In this document: positions 1-8,836 of the stretch, in pieces
How the letters are laid out: each line of letters opens with the position of its first letter
Numbering within the stretch: the stretch's first letter is position 1
Assembly: GCA_036567985.1 (NCBI GenBank)
Contig: DATCTK010000020.1
Coordinates: 1 to 58,196, forward strand
Length of the DNA: 58,196 nt
Source of the DNA: SZUA-229 sp036567985
Lineage (GTDB): Bacteria > Pseudomonadota > Gammaproteobacteria > SZUA-229
Direction of reading: 5' to 3'
Translations under genes and position numbers: made by a program
Notes under the pieces: generated by a model
What the model was told of the DNA's origin: nothing
Database searches by the model: none
Seen by the model: the letters and a program-made list of their open reading frames with translations, nothing else

Positions 1-286
1 AAAAAATCTGCCCGGTATTCTGCGGGGTGTCACTCACTACTTTCAGCTCGTCGACGCGCTTTGACAGATAACGCACCCGTCGATCGATTTCACCCAGCTC
101 CTTTTTCCTGTAAATATATTCCGCGTTCTCTGAACGGTCGCCTTCCGCCGCTGCGGCAGACAATGCCTTCACCACCAGTGGCCGACGTTTATTCCATAAA
201 TAATCCAGCTCCTGCTGGAGTGCCGTCATACCTTCCACGGTAATATAGGGCGAACCTTTTTCGGCCGGAGGCCTGTATCTTCCCAT
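1..286 (-). CDS. greB: Transcription elongation factor GreB (N-terminal part, cut by window edge)
   Basis: GreB rescues arrested RNA polymerase by stimulating transcript cleavage through the secondary channel. Reading the minus strand from ATG at 286 gives MGRYRPPAEKG followed by PYITVEGMTALQQELDYLW and then AAAEGDRSENAEYIYRKKEL. That is the GreA/GreB N-terminal coiled coil, with the acidic D-x-x-E tip residues (GDRSENAEY). The Y-I-Y-R-K-K-E-L stretch and the extended basic N-terminus favour GreB over GreA. About 95 codons are present and the C-terminal FKBP-like domain lies beyond base 1. Upstream, at 341-363, is a terminator belonging to phoH, so greB probably has its own promoter. Confidence 0.9.
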   Translation of the reverse strand, partial: MGRYRPPAEKGSPYITVEGMTALQQELDYLWNKRRPLVVKALSAAAAEGDRSENAEYIYRKKELGEIDRRVRYLSKRVDELKVVSDTPQNTGQIF

Positions 287-340
287 TATGTTTGAAATCC
301 GAAAGAGTGAGTCGTTGACAGGAAATATTTTAATAGACAA

Positions 341-363
341 ACAAAAGGGCGCAAACGCGCCCC
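341..363 (-). terminator. Rho-independent terminator downstream of phoH
   Basis: Stem GGGCGC/GCGCCC with a four-base loop (347-362). On the minus strand it is followed by TTTTGTTTG. It lies between the phoH stop (470) and the greB start (286), so it should end phoH transcription. Confidence 0.65.
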
Positions 364-399
364 TAATTTTCTTAGTGTAGTTATAGTTATTAGTTCAGT

Positions 400-441
400 A
401 AATATCGGTGGTACGGTTGACCAGGCCTGCCACCGATATTT
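400..441. repeat. 12-bp perfect inverted repeat after phoH
   Basis: AAATATCGGTGG at 400-411 is the exact reverse complement of CCACCGATATTT at 430-441, with an 18-base spacer. It begins 29 bases beyond the phoH stop and precedes the terminator. There is no T-run, so it may be an mRNA 3' stabilising hairpin or a protein site. Function unknown. Confidence 0.6.
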
Positions 442-469
442 ACCTATTAACCAGTGCCAGACTCTTTAA

Positions 470-1222
470 CTAGAACTCATAACACTGGATAATATCTTTC
501 ACCAAACCACTGCGAACTATATCTTCATGTTCGAATTGATGAACGTATACTGAATCAAGATGCCCCAGTCTGTCAACTGCGTCTTTCAGTCCGGATTTCG
601 AGCCGATATCCGATTGCCGAATATCACCGTTAACCACTACCCGGCAATTTTCACCGATGCGAGTGAGAAACATTTTAAGCTGGGCCGCGGTACAGTTTTG
701 TGCTTCATCAAGAACCACAAACGCATCGTTAAATGTCTTGCCCCTTAAATAGGCAAGGGGTGAAACCACAATGCGATCATTCTTTAAACCACACTCCACA
801 ACGCCTTTGCCCAGTCGCTCGTTCAGGCAGTCCCTGAAGGCATCAAAATAGGGATCAAATTTTTCATGCAGATCACCGGGTAAAAACCCCATGTTTTCCC
901 CCGCTTCCACCGCAGGACGACTGATAATAATTTTCTCCACCCGTCGGTTTTCCAGCTCTTCTGCAGCGATTGCTCCGGCACAATAACTTTTGCCTGTACC
1001 TGCAGGACCAATACCAAATGTCAGTTTATTGGACTTTATGGCAAGGATATATTGTCCCTGTGAGGCGGTTTTAGCTTTGAGAGGCGGGGCTTTTCTGGCT
1101 GTGATAGCCTGGGTATCAATGAAGGAGTTTCGGGAGTTTATATCAACAACATTGTGTTTGTCGGGATGTTTTTTTCTGGACTGTCTAACGGACTTTTTTT
1201 GCGCAACTGATTTTCTAGCCAT
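470..1222 (-). CDS. phoH: PhoH family ATPase
   Basis: Predicted cytosolic P-loop ATPase of the PhoH family, 250 aa. It matches E. coli PhoH in layout rather than the longer YbeZ. A basic, lysine/arginine-rich N-terminus (residues 1-25) is followed by the Walker A motif GPAGTGKS near residue 73. Next are the family blocks ISRPAVEAGENMGFLPGD and SPLAYLRGKTF, then Walker B VVLDEAQN near 170 and VVNGDIRQSD near 197. The start is supported by AGGGTGA just upstream of ATG. The gene stands alone. PhoH proteins are linked to phosphate starvation and RNA metabolism, but no Pho box was identified here and the biochemical role is not settled. Confidence 0.88.
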   Translation of the reverse strand: MARKSVAQKKSVRQSRKKHPDKHNVVDINSRNSFIDTQAITARKAPPLKAKTASQGQYILAIKSNKLTFGIGPAGTGKSYCAGAIAAEELENRRVEKIIISRPAVEAGENMGFLPGDLHEKFDPYFDAFRDCLNERLGKGVVECGLKNDRIVVSPLAYLRGKTFNDAFVVLDEAQNCTAAQLKMFLTRIGENCRVVVNGDIRQSDIGSKSGLKDAVDRLGHLDSVYVHQFEHEDIVRSGLVKDIIQCYEF

Positions 1223-1576
1223 AGATCACCCTGGGATTATGAGTTAAACAATACAAACGAGATCGATTGTTTCTCTGGTTTGGCAGAAATCACCTCCTGT
1301 TTTATTTAAGAAGTTATCTGTTTTTATAGGGGAAGGGGCATGGTGGGTCAAGTAATTGTGCAGAAAAATAATAAAAACTTAAAAAAATTGATTTTTTTCT
1401 TTACTCGGTATTTAAGTGGTGTTACGTTGAAAATTCACCTCGACAATAATTCATGTTTTCCCTCACCATTATCAGATAATTATTGTCGCACTCACGTAAC
1501 TGCTATCCCGCTATATATTTCTGAAATAACTGTATTCCCGCCAAATGTAGCGACCCTGCCTTATATGGGCACAAAC
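1223..1576. other. Intergenic region with an 11-bp inverted repeat
   Basis: No credible gene: the plus-strand frame here is low-complexity and runs into the antisense of the next gene. CGACAATAATT (1441-1451) is the exact reverse complement of AATTATTGTCG (1478-1488). That hairpin lies downstream of the membrane protein gene ending at 1577. The phoH promoter must lie nearer 1223-1330, an A+T-rich stretch. Confidence 0.5.
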
Positions 1577-2080
1577 TCAGTTTCTGACGGTTTTACGTCT
1601 ATCGGCAAACAGCTCGACTTTAAAATACCAGGCGAGATAGCCAAATGCCGACAGCAGTGTACCGACAACCAAAAACAACAACGACAGCAGAAACAGAACC
1701 CGCACTTCATTCATAATGAATTTTTTCTGTTTATTTAATACCGCAATATCCCGCTGCTTCTCGCGCATATGTAATTTGATATCTGCACGCTCGCTGCGCA
1801 GACGTTGCAATTGCTGCGCGTTGTATTCAATTCCATCTACTAATACAGATGACTCGTCAGCTGTGGACGATGCCAGCGCGGTATCAATGTGCTGCAGCTC
1901 CTGCTGCAGGCCTTCCACCAGCATCTGTGTAGTGATAATGGACTCAAATACCTCACTGACTGAACTTTCAAAGGCATTGATGCGCGACCAGGAGATTCCG
2001 ATATCCAGCAATATAATCACTGTGCCAAGTAACGCACAGGTTTTGTACAAACGCATGGCAGATGGCAATAACAGAGGCAT
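1577..2080 (-). CDS. Hypothetical membrane protein with coiled coil between two membrane segments
   Basis: Not recognised as a named family. The 167-aa product has a hydrophobic segment at about residues 13-30, a long charged heptad-like stretch (about 40-120, rich in Q, L, E and R), and a second strong membrane segment at about 128-152. This predicts an inner-membrane protein with a coiled-coil domain of about 90 residues on one side. It starts 2 bases after the stop of the gene upstream, so the two are probably co-transcribed. A later in-frame ATG (codon 9, MRLYKTC) is an alternative start that would place the first membrane segment at the very N-terminus. Confidence 0.6.
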   Translation of the reverse strand: MPLLLPSAMRLYKTCALLGTVIILLDIGISWSRINAFESSVSEVFESIITTQMLVEGLQQELQHIDTALASSTADESSVLVDGIEYNAQQLQRLRSERADIKLHMREKQRDIAVLNKQKKFIMNEVRVLFLLSLLFLVVGTLLSAFGYLAWYFKVELFADRRKTVRN

Positions 2081-2082
2081 GC

Positions 2083-2538
2083 TCAGGCATTTGCCGATGC
2101 AAACTGGCGGGCAAGATGAGACCAGCGCTTGAGTTCGGACATGTCCAGTGTCGCCACACGATTCTGTTGGGCATGTTCAGCTTCAGGCCAGAAGGGATTA
2201 AAACTGACCCAGGGCTCACCCACTTCCTGAAACACCTCTCCCCCCTTTTGCAGTGCCTCGGGCATGGATTCTGGGGGAATACGGAACATCAGCGCGCTCA
2301 TACCGATGGCTGCAGCAAATATCACACCGTCACGGGTATGTGCCAGATAGTAGGCATGATTGTCAGTATCCGGGCAATAGAACTGAATATCGTCCAGGCC
2401 CGAAACTGACGCTACCAGCAGCTGTACAATGTCGGTGTGTGCGGAGGGCTGAAAAGCTTTAAGGAATTTAATCATCTGCTGATTTTCAGGCCGATCAAGC
2501 TGATCTTCGAATTCTTTTACTGGCTCTGACAAACTCAT
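2083..2538 (-). CDS. Hypothetical cytosolic protein
   Basis: 151 aa with no signal peptide or membrane segment and no family I recognise with confidence. The sequence looks like a genuine small globular protein: the charged helical start MSLSEPVKEFEDQLDRPEN, a core with DIVQLLVASVSGLDDIQF, and a C-terminal helix. It lies 150 bases downstream of purK on the same strand and is followed after 2 bases by the coiled-coil membrane protein gene. It may be at the end of the purEK transcript. No function proposed. Confidence 0.6.
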   Translation of the reverse strand: MSLSEPVKEFEDQLDRPENQQMIKFLKAFQPSAHTDIVQLLVASVSGLDDIQFYCPDTDNHAYYLAHTRDGVIFAAAIGMSALMFRIPPESMPEALQKGGEVFQEVGEPWVSFNPFWPEAEHAQQNRVATLDMSELKRWSHLARQFASANA

Positions 2539-2689
2539 AAAGCAACCTTCCCGTGCTGATATTCATGTATTGATAATCGACTGATTATGGCAGAGCACCG
2601 GGAAACATCAATGCTGGAGAGAAGGAGAGCCAGACCAATCGGCCGAAGTGAGAACTGGAGCCGGTTGTGAGCGGATGCGCCTGGACGGA

Positions 2690-3811
2690 TTACTCGCTGA
2701 GCAGGCGAAAAACCTCTGCCGCCTGATTAATAGCCTTCTCAGGATCAGTAGCCAGGAGATTATAATGCCCCATTTTACGCCCGACCCTGGCCTCTTCCTT
2801 GCCATACAGATGCAGTTTGAGTGATGCATGGGACAGGCAGTTTGCCCAGTCTACCGGCCACAGATCCCCCAGCAGATTGACCATCACCGCCGGACTGAGC
2901 AGTCTTGCATCGCCCGGGGGCAAGCCGCACATCACCCGCACCTGCTGTTCAAACTGTGAGGTCAGGGTCGCATCCAGCGTATAGTGCCCGCTGTTATGGG
3001 GGCGAGGCGCCATTTCATTAAATACCAGCTGGTTGTCTGTGGTGATAAAAAACTCCACTGCCAGCACACCGACATAATCCAGGGTATTTGCCAGGCCTAT
3101 GGCCTGCAAGCGCGCCTTATCTGCCAGTGCATCATCGACCCGTGCCGGCACAATACTCTGGTGCAGAATGCCATTACGGTGCTCATTTTCAGCGGGTGGG
3201 TAACAGGCCACATTACCCTCTGCATTGCGCGCCAGCAGCACCGAGATCTCTTTCGCCAGCGATAACCGACGCTCCAGTACACACTCCACCTGAGCGAATT
3301 GCTCAAAAGCCCGCTCAAGCTCGCCAGGGTCGTTAACCAGCTGCTGGCCTTTGCCATCATAGCCCAGGGTGGTGGTTTTCAGAATAGCCGGAAAGCCGGT
3401 GGTCTCGACTGCTGAGGCAAAATCATCCGCCGACTGTATTAATGCATAGGGTGCGGGTGATAAGCCTGCTTCGGTTGCATACTGCTTTTCCTGAATGCGG
3501 TGACGGGCAATCGCCACCGCCTGCGCCGAGGGGTGCACCGGTTTTTTCTGTTCAAGAAACTCCAGACTTTCTGCCGGTACGTTTTCAAACTCGGTGGTAA
3601 TGACATCACATAGCTCGGCCAGCTGCTGCAGAGCGTCGCGATCTGTGTAATCCGCCTGAATATGCCGATCCGCAACCGCTGCCGCAGGACAATTCTGCTG
3701 GGGCTCAAGCACTACACTGCGATAGCCCATATTGCGGGCAGCCATACAGAACATGCGACCCAGCTGGCCACCGCCCAGCACACCTAAAGTCGAACCGGGT
3801 AATAACATCAA
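2690..3811 (-). CDS. purK: N5-carboxyaminoimidazole ribonucleotide synthetase PurK
   Basis: ATP-grasp enzyme that carboxylates 5-aminoimidazole ribonucleotide with bicarbonate and ATP to give N5-CAIR in de novo purine synthesis. At 373 aa it is normal length. The N-terminal fold LPGSTLGVLGGGQLGRM is a family hallmark. The ATP-grasp core shows KTTTLGYDGKGQ (about residue 145), VLERRLSLAKEISVLLAR, and the metal-binding stretch EMAPRPHNSGHYT near 266. It begins 38 bases after the purE stop, forming the classic purEK operon. Confidence 0.95.
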   Translation of the reverse strand: MMLLPGSTLGVLGGGQLGRMFCMAARNMGYRSVVLEPQQNCPAAAVADRHIQADYTDRDALQQLAELCDVITTEFENVPAESLEFLEQKKPVHPSAQAVAIARHRIQEKQYATEAGLSPAPYALIQSADDFASAVETTGFPAILKTTTLGYDGKGQQLVNDPGELERAFEQFAQVECVLERRLSLAKEISVLLARNAEGNVACYPPAENEHRNGILHQSIVPARVDDALADKARLQAIGLANTLDYVGVLAVEFFITTDNQLVFNEMAPRPHNSGHYTLDATLTSQFEQQVRVMCGLPPGDARLLSPAVMVNLLGDLWPVDWANCLSHASLKLHLYGKEEARVGRKMGHYNLLATDPEKAINQAAEVFRLLSE

Positions 3812-3849
3812 ATCAGCCTGTTTATTCGTCTGGATTTATTCATTCGGGT

Positions 3850-4341
3850 TTATTCTTCAGGGGGAAGCTGCATCGCGAGCACCGCTTCCTGCTGGTCGGC
3901 ACGGAAATTTGCCAGCTTTTCGGTCAGCGACCCATCCTGATTGGCCAGTATCGAGATCGCATACAGGCCGGCATTCGCTGCACCTGCCTCACCAATGGCA
4001 AAGGTCGCCACAGGCACACCCTTCGGCATCTGCACAATTGACAGCAATGAGTCCAGACCTTTCAGGTAACGTGAATTAACCGGCACCCCGAGGATAGGCA
4101 GGGTGGTTTTGGACGCCAGCATACCGGGCAGATGTGCAGCGCCGCCTGCACCGGCAATAATGCAGGCAAGCCCACGCTCACGGGCAGTAGCCGCGTATTC
4201 GAACAACAGATCCGGTGTACGGTGAGCTGAAACGACACGCATCTCATACTCCACCCCAAATGCTTCCAGCTGCTCTACCGCGTACTTCATCACTGGCCAG
4301 TCACTGTTGCTGCCCATTACCACGCCAACCTTTTTATTCAT
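3850..4341 (-). CDS. purE: N5-CAIR mutase PurE
   Basis: Converts N5-CAIR made by PurK into CAIR. At 163 aa it is typical of class I PurE. Visible hallmarks are VGVVMGSNSDWPVM at the N-terminus, the VSAHRTPDLLFEYA motif with the active-site histidine (about residue 40-50), the GAGGAAHLPGM loop, and the PILGVPV block. It is first gene of the purEK operon. The 443-base A+T-rich region upstream presumably holds its promoter, but I could not see a convincing PurR box. Confidence 0.95.
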   Translation of the reverse strand: MNKKVGVVMGSNSDWPVMKYAVEQLEAFGVEYEMRVVSAHRTPDLLFEYAATARERGLACIIAGAGGAAHLPGMLASKTTLPILGVPVNSRYLKGLDSLLSIVQMPKGVPVATFAIGEAGAANAGLYAISILANQDGSLTEKLANFRADQQEAVLAMQLPPEE

Positions 4342-4784
4342 ACATCACCTTCGGAAGTCCGAAACGCAGAAAACCGAACATTTTATAGTAAAACGCCGGC
4401 AACGCTAAACAACAAATAGAAAAAAACGGCCTGGTTAGAAAAATTGAAAACCCATTAATAGCCGAAAAATCCCGTACTGGTGCCACTTTTAAACACAGAA
4501 ATACACAGTTATCACTAAATTTACAAGCAATTTTGCAATATTAACATATTTAACTTATTAAACATTAGCAATTGTTAATGTTTAATAATATCAATTATTT
4601 ATAATACATTTTTAAAGCATAAATACGATAGAAAGTGACAATTCGTCGCCTTTTTGTTTATTTATTGTACAAATAAATCCATATCTGCTAATTATTTCAG
4701 TCCGCTTACAAAAATACAATAAAGCACAGGTTCCCCCCATGGCGTAATTGCGGGACAGTTACCAGTCAGCGACAGGACAGGACA
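4342..4784. promoter_or_regulatory. A+T-rich divergent promoter region between purE and a small orphan gene
   Basis: 443 bases, very A+T-rich at about 4490-4700, with no ORF of credible length. It separates purE (leftward) from the gene at 4785 (rightward), so promoters for both should be here. I could not fix -10/-35 elements with confidence. Confidence 0.4.
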
Positions 4785-5123
4785 ATGGAAAAATTCAGCG
4801 TAAGAAATAACCGATCAGACACTAAACAGTATCCGGCCTACGAACCTCAGCAGCAGACCAGCGGTCTGGCAGACCTGCAAACAGCAACCGTCAATGCCTT
4901 AAAGAAAAGCTGGGGCTTCTGTAACAGTAAATTCAAAATTAAGCGGTATAAAGTTGATCAGGACACCTGGCAACTGACGGTGGTTAACCCGAAAACGCAG
5001 CAAACCATTCTGCAGGCGGAAGGCCACGGTGACACCATTTTTGCCCATGAAGATACGCTGGCACGAATGGCAGAGGCGCTATTACAACAGGGCCTCACTA
5101 TACGCACACAGTTCGACGATTGA
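4785..5123 (+). CDS. Hypothetical protein (112 aa)
   Basis: Unrecognised. The product is polar and cytosolic. Residues 1-35 look disordered (S/N/Q rich). The rest, from about LQTATVNALKKSWGF onward, alternates strand and helix and ends in a short helix with MAEALLQQG. There are no catalytic-looking motifs, signal peptide or membrane segment. It is the first of three small plus-strand genes up to 5857. The G+C content is like its neighbours, so recent transfer is not obvious. Confidence 0.55.
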   Translation: MEKFSVRNNRSDTKQYPAYEPQQQTSGLADLQTATVNALKKSWGFCNSKFKIKRYKVDQDTWQLTVVNPKTQQTILQAEGHGDTIFAHEDTLARMAEALLQQGLTIRTQFDD

Positions 5124-5273
5124 ATGGACTGTTAATATCGATCACCCGAATGGGTGTAGGAAATATCTGACACAAATATCAGCCAAAGTAACCGACCCGT
5201 GTTTATAAAAAAGGATATAATTCTCCCAGTTGCAAACCCCTCGGTTTAACACTGGAAATGAGTAAATACCAAA

Positions 5274-5603
5274 ATGAATATCCATACCCAACTTAACGAG
5301 CTGACTCAAGAAGCCCTCGGTTTTAGCGACGTCATTCGCTATACTGACAACCCGGTTGATGCAGACTTCTGTAATGCCTGCCGCTTATTCAGCGACTACC
5401 TGAGTCATCAGCTCGAATCGCTGGATCGTCAACTCAATATTAACAACGCCTCTGAGAGCACACTTTCCATCACCGACCAACTGCATAAACTCAACAGTTT
5501 GATCACACCGGAGCAGATAGATCCGGACAACACCGCGCCCTGGACCAGTAAACTTGACAGTTACTGCCAGCAACTGGAAACCCTGCGCCAGATTGCCGCA
5601 TGA
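5274..5603 (+). CDS. Hypothetical protein (109 aa), helical
   Basis: Unrecognised, predicted mostly helical. It has two Cys near residues 33-36 (FCNACRLF) and one near 100, without a clear metal-site pattern. It overlaps the next gene by 4 bases (stop 5601-5603, ATG at 5600), which implies translational coupling. Its product may work with that of the 85-aa gene. No function proposed. Confidence 0.55.
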   Translation: MNIHTQLNELTQEALGFSDVIRYTDNPVDADFCNACRLFSDYLSHQLESLDRQLNINNASESTLSITDQLHKLNSLITPEQIDPDNTAPWTSKLDSYCQQLETLRQIAA

Positions 5604-5857
5604 AACACGGTAGCCCACATCATATGCCATTCCGGCATCAGGCCAACAGCATTGATGATATGGATGCACTGTTAAACCATATCGAAGGTTTCACTCGTCA
5701 GGTGCTGGCGCAACATAACAAACCCAGCCAGCAACTGGCAGAAGAGTGGAACCTGTTTAAACAGTATGTTCAGTGGAAACAGGCAGACCTGGTAGAAAGC
5801 AGCCACCTACATCCGCTGCCTGACAGAAAGCCTGTTAAAACAAACCACAACGCCTAA
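5600..5857 (+). CDS. Hypothetical protein (85 aa)
   Basis: Unrecognised small soluble protein with a helical central region (DDMDALLNHIEGFTRQVLAQ and EEWNLFKQYVQWKQADL) and a histidine-rich N-terminus (MKHGSPHHMPFRH). It is translationally coupled to the preceding gene by a 4-base ATGA overlap. Its 3' end overlaps the convergent methyltransferase-like gene by 4 bases (5854-5857). Confidence 0.5.
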   Translation: MKHGSPHHMPFRHQANSIDDMDALLNHIEGFTRQVLAQHNKPSQQLAEEWNLFKQYVQWKQADLVESSHLHPLPDRKPVKTNHNA

Positions 5858-6603
5858 AGCAACTTTTTCAGACTGTAACGCAAGCGAGTTGTTTTCAGCC
5901 GCGGGTTCAACCCGGGCGTTTCACACAGGCGATGACGTAACTGCTGCGCACTGGCCGCGGTTTTAAGATAAGCCGCCACAAAGTTTTCATTGTACTGGCT
6001 GGTAAACTGGAAAATCGATTTAAAATTGGCACGGGTTTTTGCATCAGCAATCGCTGCCGATTTAAGCAAGGCCTTGCGATTAATAAAATTTCTTACAATT
6101 AAGCCCTCGTCCGTTAAATGACGGTGCATGCAGACAAACCACTCAACCGATGCTTCTTTCACTGGCACAGGTTCACCATCTTTTTCGGCGAACATGTCGT
6201 CAATAATCATATCAAACGGCTCACCCTGGTAACCCTCCAGCCAGGACACCGCATCCGCCTCAATCAGTTTAATCGGCGCCTTATTTAAATCAAAAAAGCG
6301 TCGCCCGATACTGACATGCTGTTTATTCAACTCGACGCCGATTATCTCATTAGGCGCCACAAACTGACGAAGCTGATGCAGAACGGCTCCACCGGCAACC
6401 CCCATCACCAGTACACGTTTGATTTTATTCGCGGGATAAAAAAGTGCCGGTAACATCAGCAGATCCCACACATGCCCGGTTATTAATCGATATGGATTAT
6501 ACTGGCTGTGGAATACGCCATCTGTATACAGTCGTAAACTGTTACCCGCCGAACGAACCTCATACTGAACACCACCCAGGCACCTGCTCCAGATTATTGC
6601 CAT
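5854..6603 (-). CDS. Spermidine synthase-like SAM-dependent methyltransferase
   Basis: 249-aa Rossmann-fold protein of the spermidine-synthase/polyamine-aminopropyltransferase superfamily. The SAM-binding loop is VLVMGVAGGAVLHQL (about residue 64-78) and the acidic end of strand 2 is IIGVELN. The region around FDMIIDDMFAEKDGEPVP replaces the active-site segment of true spermidine synthases, and the N-terminal beta domain is very short. A methyltransferase or degenerate homologue is therefore more likely than a polyamine enzyme. The substrate is unknown. It lies 46 bases downstream of the tmcA stop on the same strand. Confidence 0.7.
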   Translation of the reverse strand: MAIIWSRCLGGVQYEVRSAGNSLRLYTDGVFHSQYNPYRLITGHVWDLLMLPALFYPANKIKRVLVMGVAGGAVLHQLRQFVAPNEIIGVELNKQHVSIGRRFFDLNKAPIKLIEADAVSWLEGYQGEPFDMIIDDMFAEKDGEPVPVKEASVEWFVCMHRHLTDEGLIVRNFINRKALLKSAAIADAKTRANFKSIFQFTSQYNENFVAAYLKTAASAQQLRHRLCETPGLNPRLKTTRLRYSLKKLL

Positions 6604-6649
6604 GGGCTACCTTTAATATTACGACAGCGAACAGACATCATTATAGCCA

Positions 6650-8836
6650 TCACCCGTTACTCTGTTGTGAATACATGGCAAGTAAATGCTGCAAAGAGCT
6701 GCGCAAGCGGCGTTCTGCTTCGCCACGACCGGATAATGCAGTTGCCTTGACAATAGCCGGCCAGTCATTTGCATATTGTGTGCAGGCATAAATTATCTTC
6801 TGCTCATCCTTATGTAAATCCCGAACAAGCACGCTGCAATGCTCAACCAGGCGAGATATAGCCGGCCAGCAGGTGGCATAATTGCGATGGTAGCCTGCAA
6901 AGGAGATCACATCTTCAAGGTCACTCGCAGAAAAAACTTCTTTTGATTGATGGTTTGTATTTTGAACCGCCAGCTCCCGCAGAATTATTTTCAGGGAAGC
7001 TTGCATATCGGCCAGAAAATGATCCAGCCAGACCAGCAGGTTTCTACTCAGGCGAGACTGCAGGTGCTCAAGCAGCGACTGGCCGTCATCAGACAATGCA
7101 CACCCCATTACAACCGCATAGCTGGCACTGACATGGTCACGAGTGAAACCGGTGCGCAACAAGGAAAATCCGGCCGTGCGCCAGAATTCCAGCAAGCCCG
7201 CTTCTGCGGAAAAGCTGCAACCGATGACATCCATGCCCCGCCTGGACTCAAGTTCAATTACCGAATCCAGCAAACAACGCCCCAGGCCCATGCGCTGCAT
7301 CTGCGGGTGCACCGCAATGCGCATAATACGCGCATAGTTCAGCTGCGCCGCGCTTTCAATGCCGCCATGGAAACACAGGGTCTGTGCCAGCAGATGCCCT
7401 TTTGGCCGGCGCGCACCTCGGTAAACCTGCGTTGATAATGCCGGCGAAAAGCCACCCTCCTGATTAATTGCCAGCACTGCCACGATTACTGAGCCAACAC
7501 GCAAGGCATAAAGACGCACATCTTCGCAGTCCAGCAGATAGGCGAAATCAGATGGGCGTGTTCGGTAATGCGCATTGACCAGCAGGGAAAAAACCGACTC
7601 CAGTTTCTGTTGATCTGTCACCAGTTCGATCGTATTCAGCTGTTCGACCTGCAGGTGATGGCGGCTGAAATTGTCCGGCAAAGGCGGTTCAAGCTGCAAA
7701 TCCAGAAACAGTAATTTTTCTATCCATTGCTCAAGCCAGTCATGCTGTTGCCAGCGAACCGGCTGATGCAATTCACTTTTTTTCCATTCGGGGCGTGACT
7801 GGTCCAGTTGTTTGAAAAACTTCAATACAAAACCGCGTCCGCTACCCTCATAACCATGGGTGGTGGTAGAAAAAATCAGCCGGTCATAGTGTTTCAGCAA
7901 AACCGACAGCATTGACTGTGAAATCGCAGCTGCTTCATCAACCAGCAACAGATCTGAACTGTTTACATTACCATTCTGCAACTCCTCAAGCAGCGCGTCC
8001 GGCGCCATATAAACCACTTCAGATTCACCATAAGAAACAAACGAGCGACCTGCTTCAGCAGCCTCACATTGCTGAAGTAGATGATAGAAAAATGGATCAG
8101 CAGTAGAACGCGCGGGTGCTACAATAATTATTTTTATGATATTCGTTTGCAATAATTTTGCCGCAAGCAATCCAAGCAATGATGATTTGCCACGACCACG
8201 ACCTGACACCAGCACATGGCACAACCGTACCTGCTGCGTAATTTCACTAAACAGATCCTGCAGTAACTGGTATTGATCCTGTGTCTTACAGGGAAGATAT
8301 TGGCTTTGATCCGGAATCTCAAAGCTGGGGAAAACCACCTGCTGCAAAAGGTCTGTCGTATTCTGCAAATAAAACACCCCGGGCTGCTGTAACAGCATTC
8401 TGCGTAAATGCGCATAAAAAGCCGTGGTTTTTTTCTGCCAGGCAGATACATTCGGCAACAATAATAACAGGCAGCCACCGCCCCGGATCAGGCCGGCGAC
8501 TACACCCAGCGCATCCAGATCTAAAGCGACCCTGGTATCGAAGAGTACGCAGTCGAGCTCTTCGCCAAGTAATCGCTTAACTTTTTTTGCACTGAGTAGC
8601 TGTACTGTATTGCCTGTTTCCCTGGCACTATTATCCAGACCTCTTGCCGAAATATCATCGGTAACAATCAGTGAATTTAGATAAGGCAACTGCTCGACAA
8701 ACATAAACCAGTCTGCAGGCTGATAATTATCATCGTGAAATACAATAACGCTCCGCTGCTGACTGCTATGCAACTGCGGCAGCAAGTGCAATACATCAGT
8801 GGGCGACAATACAGTCAATTCAGAACCCTGGGTCAA
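6650..8836 (-). CDS. tmcA: tRNA(Met) cytidine acetyltransferase TmcA
   Basis: Acetylates C34 of the elongator tRNA-Met anticodon using acetyl-CoA and ATP hydrolysis. The 728-aa protein has the expected parts. There is an N-terminal DUF1726-like region and a helicase-like ATPase with Walker A SGRGRGKSS near residue 212 and Walker B LLLVDEAAAI near 295. The GNAT acetyltransferase domain shows MRIAVHPQMQRMGLGRCLLD near 500, and a C-terminal tRNA-binding helical region follows. The substrate tRNA-Met is itself encoded in this window at 53374-53450. The upstream glycosyltransferase gene overlaps its start by 17 bases. Confidence 0.93.
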   Translation of the reverse strand: MTQGSELTVLSPTDVLHLLPQLHSSQQRSVIVFHDDNYQPADWFMFVEQLPYLNSLIVTDDISARGLDNSARETGNTVQLLSAKKVKRLLGEELDCVLFDTRVALDLDALGVVAGLIRGGGCLLLLLPNVSAWQKKTTAFYAHLRRMLLQQPGVFYLQNTTDLLQQVVFPSFEIPDQSQYLPCKTQDQYQLLQDLFSEITQQVRLCHVLVSGRGRGKSSLLGLLAAKLLQTNIIKIIIVAPARSTADPFFYHLLQQCEAAEAGRSFVSYGESEVVYMAPDALLEELQNGNVNSSDLLLVDEAAAISQSMLSVLLKHYDRLIFSTTTHGYEGSGRGFVLKFFKQLDQSRPEWKKSELHQPVRWQQHDWLEQWIEKLLFLDLQLEPPLPDNFSRHHLQVEQLNTIELVTDQQKLESVFSLLVNAHYRTRPSDFAYLLDCEDVRLYALRVGSVIVAVLAINQEGGFSPALSTQVYRGARRPKGHLLAQTLCFHGGIESAAQLNYARIMRIAVHPQMQRMGLGRCLLDSVIELESRRGMDVIGCSFSAEAGLLEFWRTAGFSLLRTGFTRDHVSASYAVVMGCALSDDGQSLLEHLQSRLSRNLLVWLDHFLADMQASLKIILRELAVQNTNHQSKEVFSASDLEDVISFAGYHRNYATCWPAISRLVEHCSVLVRDLHKDEQKIIYACTQYANDWPAIVKATALSGRGEAERRLRSSLQHLLAMYSQQSNG

